64,000 nt of DNA, from positions 26,569,232 to 26,633,231 of the forward strand of contig JADWOT020000001.1 of the NCBI GenBank assembly GCA_036345935.2, given 5' to 3'. The notes under the pieces were generated by a model that searched no databases, had not been told where the DNA came from, and saw only the letters and a program-made list of their open reading frames with translations. Below, piece after piece: positions 57,101 to 64,000 of this stretch. The translations under genes were made by a program, and so were the position numbers. This stretch comes from Taenia hydatigena. Lineage: Eukaryota > Platyhelminthes > Cestoda > Cyclophyllidea > Taeniidae. Each line of letters starts with the position of its first letter. Positions within the stretch are counted from its first letter, which is position 1.

Positions 57101-60100
57101 CCATTCACTTGCAGCCGTTGGAAGTGGTACGAGTCACTTTGAAACCGGTCTCCGAGGCCTCACAAAGTCCTGCTGTCATTGTCGTCAAGCCCACACTCTA
57201 TCGATTCGACCCACTTCCGTAGGTGGATGCATTTTGTTCACGCATTTTGTAGCTCCTATATTGCCATGTTCTACCAGCAAGAGCTGATACATTCTCTTGT
57301 TCCCCAACTGCAATCCAATCTACTGCAGTTGATGTTCGATAAGGAGACCGGTTTTTCACAGGTAAGAAGGAGATCCTTGCCCCGAATCTCCTCATCTTTG
57401 TGTTTGTCAAGGTCCTATTGAACAAGGTAACAGGGGAATCGCACAAACTGGAGATTGGCATTGAGATGATGAAGGCTGCCTCGGAACCGACTCGTGCGGG
57501 AGCCTATATTAGCGCCTTGTTTTCTTCCAAGGAGGTTCGTTTAATGAGTTTCCATGCATTACTGACTTCTGCTTTTGTGGTTTAAGTTTTGGCTTGTCAA
57601 AACGCCATGGAAGCTTGCCTCTACGGAGCCCTTAGTATTGTTAAGCATGCGTGTTGACAGCCCATCCAGACTGGTTAGGAAGGCGGAGTCTTGTTGAAGC
57701 CTCTCTCTATCGTAGATGAGAGAGGAGCGGATCTCGGGAGTGGGGCTTGGAGGTTGAGAGGTTTCTCCTGTGTTGCGATTCGGTGGAGGAGACGATTAAA
57801 GCATTATTTTTTTACTTCCAGCCCCTGGCTAAGGAGCCCCTCAGTATGCGTGTTCAGCGCGGTCCCTTGACTGAGGAGGTCACGTCCTATTATTCTCAGG
57901 TGAAACATACCCTTCGCATCCACAAATTCAGTCAGTCTCTTGCACTTTACTCCTTCCCTCCTTCCTTTTGCCCTCTGTGTGGTTCTCTATTCGACCTTTC
58001 CTCCCTCTAGACACTCCCGGTAACCTCGCCGTGGAAGTGGAGAACGTCGTTGATCTCACCAAAATAGGAGCAAGCGTAGAAATCGTGATGGTCATTCAGA
58101 CGAGCATTCAAAACACGAAGGGCATCTTCTTCACCGACTCCAACTGCTACCAGGTAAGATGGTGTAGCCGTGGTGAGGACCTAGGAGGCTATTGGAATGT
58201 TCATCGTGGTAACTCCTCCGGCCTCCTTGAATGCTGACTAATCGGTAAGACAGTACGATGAATGTGCGTCATTGGGAAGGCTGTCAGCTATTCCATCAGT
58301 AGTAGAACATGCCGTGGTTGTCGTCGTCACTCTTGAATGCCCTCTCCTCTGAAAGGATTGGTTTGACGGTTGCACTGAAGGCTGAACGCTCCTCCTACAT
58401 GGAGAGTACCCTATCCACCAATCACTTTCCTTAGGCAGTGAGTCACCAGTTTTAAAGGCCATCTACACAAGAGCGCTAGCTAGAAGGCTCTAGATATAGA
58501 TACTAAATGGAGGCTTCCAGGGTCTCCAACCGGTGTTGCAGACATCACGACCAGTGCCTAATCAAGGTTCATTCCATCGGTGGTGCGAATAGTCCTTCTG
58601 TCAACTTGAGCTCCCTCAGCTCCCCGTCCACTTGACATCGTTCACTTTGTAGATGATCCGACGGAAGTACTACACCAAAATTCGTCCATGGGGCAACCTC
58701 TATCCCATGACTTGCGCGGCCTACATTGAGGACCACCAACACCGTGTCACCCTCTTGTCGGGTCAGTCAGTTGGCGTGGTGGCTGGTGAAAAGCCGGGTG
58801 AGATTCAAGTCTGGTTGAATCGAAAAGTTTTCTCCAACGATAATCGTGGATTGGGCCAGGCCCTGACTGATGTCAAACCGAGTCGTTCTGTCTTCCGCAT
58901 TCTCGTGGAACGCATATCACCGCCTGTTGAAGATCTTCAAGTCGGTGTTACCTTTGTGGTTGGTTGTCTATCCTACTTGACGCTCATCTTGCACAACTTA
59001 AATGGGGCGATTTTTATGAGGTCTTCTGACTTACCTTAAAGCCTAGTCTTACTGCGGAGGCTCACTATGTCCAGAGTGATATGAACTTCCCTGCGGCTCA
59101 ATTTTTAACCAACTTCAACCCCTCTCGATTGGTCACCAACCGGCAGTTGATGGAGTCGAAGGGACTTCCCTGTGACAGTGATTTGGTCACGCTGAAGACG
59201 TTCTTCAGTAAATCGGAGCGGTATAATGGTAAGTTTGAGCTTTCGATCGGCTAGAAGATGTTTTGGGAACAAATATTCGTTTCAAAACGGAGAGAGGGAG
59301 GAGGGGGAGAGGTAGCGGTGCTTCCTTGCAACTAATCAGATTACAGACTTACGAATTGATGCAGTAAAATAAAGCTAGCGTGGTGCTTTAGCAGACCTTG
59401 TTTGGGATATCAGATTGAAAGAGAAAAAAAGGAAGAAAAGTAATGAATTACAGCTCTTCACTGGTGAAATTTTGTTATAACCCGTGTGCTACTGAAATGC
59501 AATTTCAGTAGACCATGCAAGTCGTCAATGTGTTAAACTATTTTGATAGCGAGCTTTATAATCTCGTTAAGAAAATGCAATTGCTCTCAAGTTTGGCAAG
59601 TTTCGTGTTTGCGTAGCGCTTTTTTTTTGCTAGCGGGCAACATTTTATCCGGAATTAATTAGCATTTGCTGATGACAGCACAAGTAGTTGCATTCCTATT
59701 TGGTGCGTCAGTCGTAGCGCTTCGTGGTGCTACTCATCTCTACATTCGTGTAGGGCTTAACAGCGTGCCAGGCAGCCAGCTGGGCGTGATTCTTCGTCGT
59801 ACCGTGCATGCGTGTGGTGGAACCTACCTTTGTGATGCCGCCTGCGATTGTCCTTTCTCGGAGCATTTTTCGGTTCGTTAGTTGTTAACATTCCTTTGTG
59901 CAAGTCTGTTCCCTGTTCTTTTTTGTGGGTCTTCAAAACCAACTTATTTGTTAGCAGTGTAAGCCGAAATTTACGGTGCTGTAGCTCTCGTGTCGACTTT
60001 ACACACGAATCTGGAGGTGGCTTTGTCATAGCTGATTGGCAATGTAGAAGGAGCTCTCTACTCCCATCAAAGGGCGAAATTCATCATCGCTCTCAGAACC

Positions 60101-60500
60101 TCCTGTTTTTATCATTCTGTGGTGATCACTGCAATCCAGATGCTTAAGACACGCCTTCGGATGGAAGTAGTTACGAGTGGACGAAAGTGAGGGCCACGAG
60201 GCAAATGGGTCGCCGTAGTTTGCACAATTGATGCCTCTTAGAGGTTTGACACCTTCCCTTCTCTTTGGCTTCACAATCGGGAGGTCTAATGCGCTTCTTC
60301 ATTTTATTTGTTCCCCTCTTTTTCCTATTACCCTTCAGGTTCGATGGTCTGACGCCTTTCCCAAACTAATCCCCAAGATGGCCGTGAAGACACCGGTGAC
60401 ACTGATTCCCGACAAGTCGGCATCCACGCCACCCGATTCGGACATCGTTGTCGAGAGGATGGAGATGGAGGGCTTCCTTCTAGTGCCTTCCAAAATCTAG
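51168..60500 (+). CDS. MAN2A1: Golgi alpha-mannosidase II (GH38), 19 exons
   Basis: This Golgi type II membrane enzyme trims two mannoses after GlcNAc-transferase I and commits N-glycans to the complex type. Exons: 51168-51355, 51490-51547, 51624-51768, 52933-53104, 53193-53320, 53395-53568, 53609-53786, 54082-54262, 55300-55484, 56344-56526, 56658-57218, 57253-57361, 57412-57534, 57822-57930, 58011-58153, 58653-58955, 59042-59228, 59772-59872, 60339-60500. They close in frame at 1129 residues (human about 1144). A signal-anchor helix (about residues 9-25) follows a short Arg-containing cytosolic tail; a coiled stem comes next. Catalytic parts: HSHQDTG (zinc His127, Asp129), IDVFGHS (nucleophile Asp241), PLGDDF (about 375-376), and HHDAITGT (zinc His513). 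The family usually has HSHNDPGW, so Q128 and T130 are unusual. Exon 16's donor (58955) is chosen by homology; other GT sites nearby are possible. Intron 5 is GC-AG. Confidence 0.95.
53321..53394 (+). other. GC-AG intron 5 of mannosidase II
   Basis: The exon ends ACATTG followed by GCAAGT; the acceptor is TCTTCAG. The join gives [14 protein letters not shown], matching the family's NNIGVKPRSGWAID. The GTGATC a few bases on would put the next exon out of frame. Confidence 0.88.
57219..57252 (+). other. 34-bp intron in mannosidase II
   Basis: GTAGGT to TTGTAG, only 34 bases. Reading through it would hit a stop, while removing it keeps DPLP-SYIAMFY in frame. This is near the smallest size known for animal introns. 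Confidence 0.75.
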
Positions 60501-63500
60501 ATTGCCAGCCAGTTTAGGTTTGAAAAAATAGCAATATCTTGTCTTTCCTTCGTGCACATGAGGGTGTGAGGTTGATAACGCTAATAACCTGATTTCTTTT
60601 TTTGGTATGCACTGTTACTTCTTTTTTAAAGCCTATGCAATGCTTAAGAAATTCCAGTCTTTCATCTAGGGGAACTTTTTGATGTGTTTGCTTCTGGAGA
60701 AGGATTTTGGGAATGTGTGTGCGCGTGCACATGTCTTGGTGTGGAAATAGGAAGACCAGGGCGTTCTTAGCGTGTATAGCGCCATAGTAACGCCATTTAT
60801 TCCCTAAGGTGGCACTGGGATAGCTTGCATGCCTCATCTGTTGGTGGCGAGTGGCAACATCAAGTTATGCAACAAACGGTCTGCTCGTGTCTGAAATGAC
60901 TCCCCAGTGTTCTTGGCCTCGAGGGAGAAGACCATTGAGGCTTCGAGTGCTTCGGTGGACTGTAATCATTCGGGCCGCCGTTGAGAGGCGCGTGGAAAGG
61001 ACAAACCCTTAGTTAATTCCCCAAACTTATTCTTGCCGCTTATAGGATAGTGATGGCTCTGCTCACAGAAGGGAGGGATGGGTGTGCAACCGTCACGGGC
61101 CTGTGCTGGTGCCGTCAAGTTGAGTTCCAGTGCACGGAAGAGCGGATGGCAAGGGGGATCATGTGACAAAGGACCCAAATACAAAGCAGAAGGCTTTGGG
61201 CGCAGGATGGTATTTAATGGCGTAAGCGTTGCCGTGGCGACTGCACGCGGACTATGGTAAACATTTCGGAGGACATTCAGATTGGGTAGTGTTTATGTGC
61301 CTCACATGTGATTCCGCTATGCCCTAGAACCACCAGTCTGTCAGTACAGATGGGTAGTGAGTAAGGAGATTAAAGTTTCCTTGAATAATGCTACGAGGCC
61401 TGCTGAGCTACTTCATTAATTGAAGGAGGAGAGTTTTACGGGAATCAGGGGCATCGTTTAGTGTAGAAATACGAAGGATTTTGATTACACTAGGCGTTTC
61501 GCGAGGAACATTGCATCTGAAGGTGTCACTGGTAGAACAACAGTTGACCAATTTGAAAGCCATTTAAACAGCTAAAGGTTTGTTAAATGACTGACTGACC
61601 CCCCGGTAACAGAGGTTGGAATGCGTGAGAATGAGTAGACTTATAAGTATCTACTATCTCGACGAAACTCTTGGTGAGGATGTCGATAATCCTCCTTAGT
61701 ACAGCATTATGAGTCGCATGACAATCAGAGCCTTCAGTCTCATTTAACACTTAATCGTGGTCAGTACGGCACGCATATTGGTTCATTAATTTTTCGTAAG
61801 AAGATGTATTTAACCCTATACCATATACCCTATACCATAATATGCCATAATTTCTAGGTTTCTGCCCTAGCTCAGATGCATTTAATAACTTAGCCACAGC
61901 TGCTTTAAGCCCATTATTATCCACTTTGGTCCTTCAAGTGATTGGCTTTTCTCAAGGTCAACGGCCCCGGTAATGCAAGTGGATACGTCTTTCATGAGTC
62001 TGGCAGAATGCTTTTGAAAACAATACTCCAGCAAGCTATTTAAAGCTGCACAGTCTATCTCTGCTTAAAGGGCCAAAGATGGCAAAAGCAATGTTGTGCC
62101 CTGCCGAGCTCGATTCCAGCTTACGTAGTCTGTTCAATTGGTTGGAGTGTGGAGTATGTCAATTGCCACAATCGTGAGAAGGCGGTGTACTTTCAGGTTG
62201 GGTCAAGTGGGCGCTCCAACATCTATTCTGTTTCCCAAAAGGGCTTTTGCTATGAAAGCCTTATTCCTTCAGTTCCTGTTACCTTGAATAATAGGACCAC
62301 CAAATTTCTTGTTTCGCTCTCGGTTAAAGGCACAATCGTCGTATTCTTGCACATATAGACATTTAATCAAAAGCTGTCGTTTATTACTTATCTTGTTAGG
62401 TAAATGCAGAGTCTGAGCAATGAATGCCGAAAGAATGGCTGATTGGTGGAGCAACCACCCTTAAGAAGAAAAGAGTAAAGTAGTAAAGACAAAGAAAATT
62501 ATCGTATGCTATTAAACAGCAAAGACTAAATGCACATTTAATTTTTATCTGTTGCAGGTTTTTGTAAACATTCACTATCAGTATTTGATAGGACTCTGAA
62601 CGATCATGAAAACGTTCTGACATTAACTTTCTTTGAGCCGTTCCCATTGGCTAATTTTACACGGACAAAATTTTATGTTTAGTGGTAAGTACAGTAAAAT
62701 TAAGGCCAACCAGCATAAAGCAGAGAGGTTTGGCAATGCAATAACTCTGACCGACACGCCATACTTCCAGTGGATCCACATTATCTGCACTAAAGGATGT
62801 TTTCATAAAGTTGTCTCTTCACCTATACTTGTAATTACTAACAAAACAGCAGACGTGATCCCGTTATTGATACTTTAATTCGTCAAATGCTACGACCCAG
62901 CAAGAGGTTACGGAATTTGGCCATTGTAGGTAGCTGGAGCCATAAATTGGTGTTCGCCTTGCATATCCAAATCATTTGCATCTTTATGGCCTAAAAGGAG
63001 ACAAGCGTGGGTCTAGCCATTTTAAAATGTTTGTAAATAGGCAAAAAAGAATAAATTTTTAAGAACATTAACTTAGAAGTTTTTCTGGAACTGTAGGCAT
63101 CTCTAAAATCAAGCTGGTGTTAGTGATCGCACACTGAGATTACTAGCACGCACCAATTAGTTGTCGTAATAAGAGAAGCACTAGCACCACAAAAGACGCT
63201 ATTGTTCTTTAACAGCTGGGACTGACTACAGGTTTAAAAGTATGTGCTCATTTCTTTTAGAAGGTCGGTCAGTAAGATCGTACAGCATATACTCTTCAAT
63301 ATAATCTTTGAACACAATGCAGTATCTGGTCACCCTTTTTAATTAAAGAACTTACAGGTGTTATGTTTAATGGGAGGCACTAAATTTCCGGAATGAGCAA
63401 AGTAAGTTTTTTAGGAGGCGATTTGTCTTTTGCACTGTATGACAGATGGATAGGTGAATAGGATCATTCCTTGATGCATAGAATGCTCACTGGGTTGATT

Positions 63501-64000
63501 ACTGTGCTGTAAACTGGGTGTTTTAACAAATATACGTACAGATAATCACCTTTGCTGCTACCCTAATGTCGCCTCGTTGTGCTGGTGAGCATTCCATCAA
63601 CCATATGTGCACGATGCCCTCTGCGTACGCAAGCTGACACTAGTGGGGTCGGGGTTAAGACATTTGTCCTCACCATTTAATTCCGTCGTTGCACTCACTA
63701 TCACTGCTGTGGCAATTAGAACTCAATCTAAATATCACATTTGGATAACCTATTTACAAAACTAAATGCCAAAAATACGAGCTACATTATTTACTTAAAT
63801 AAAAATAAGTAGGAACATTTAGCCGATATATGTAGCCTAAACAGTTCACTCATTGATCAAGTTTATGGTGAGGAAACAAAGCCTTTTGGAAAAGTCCTTT
63901 TTTTCACATAAACGAGGTGAGATATGCAATAGCCAAGTGACCTAGACCCATGGAAAATCTCTCAACTGTTCAGCCATCTGGAATGGTCAGTGGTCTCCAG
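60501..64000. other. Right-end intergenic DNA
   Basis: This holds the mannosidase 3' UTR and spacer. I see no recognisable protein frame. Short frames at 62149-62358 and 62633-62878 have no homology. A small tandem array of TATACC-type units occupies 61811-61850. The last kilobase is AT-rich. Confidence 0.5.
61811..61850 (+). repeat. Short CCCTATACCATA tandem array
   Basis: About three to four imperfect copies of an 11-12-base CCTATACCATA unit. Minor minisatellite. Confidence 0.7.

Overview
The window is animal nuclear DNA, most likely from a parasitic flatworm. The genes are split by spliceosomal introns from 34 bp to about 4.6 kb. Their proteins look like invertebrate orthologues of WAPL, DDX47, GFAT and Golgi alpha-mannosidase II. 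A cestode is my best guess, based on compact genes, very short introns and moderate GC content. That placement is inference; no diagnostic marker is present.

Layout, left to right. Bases 1-7424 are non-genic and hold one copy of a roughly 2.9-kb repeat (2775-5660). Bases 7425-24527, minus strand, carry a 13-exon WAPL cohesin-release gene. An inverted second copy of the repeat sits inside one of its introns (16890-19005). After an AT-rich spacer, 28753-29250 (minus) encodes a small Net/ATOH8-type bHLH factor with two candidate co-repressor motifs. A low-complexity spacer follows, with microsatellites and a strong G-run. Bases 34148-38839 (minus) carry a seven-exon DEAD-box helicase resembling DDX47/Rrp3, with a DEVD Walker B motif and a large insert. 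Bases 41223-48214 (plus) carry a complete 14-exon glutamine:fructose-6-phosphate amidotransferase gene, opened by a 7-nt coding micro-exon. Bases 51168-60500 (plus) carry a complete 19-exon Golgi alpha-mannosidase II gene. The right end, 60501-64000, has no gene I can support.

I reconstructed exons by hand from protein homology, splice-site consensus and phase continuity. All four multi-exon models close in frame: 1162, 669, 707 and 1129 residues. Four of the 49 modelled introns use GC-AG instead of GT-AG, all forced by frame. GFAT and mannosidase II both serve N-glycan synthesis (UDP-GlcNAc supply and Golgi trimming), but nothing suggests they are co-regulated. WAPL, the helicase and the bHLH protein are nuclear regulators with no visible link to each other. 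I found no operon, CRISPR array or convincing new multi-gene system. The most interesting points are the GC-AG introns, the altered helicase core, the shortened WAPL N-terminus without FGF motifs, the bHLH co-repressor motifs and the dispersed repeat families.
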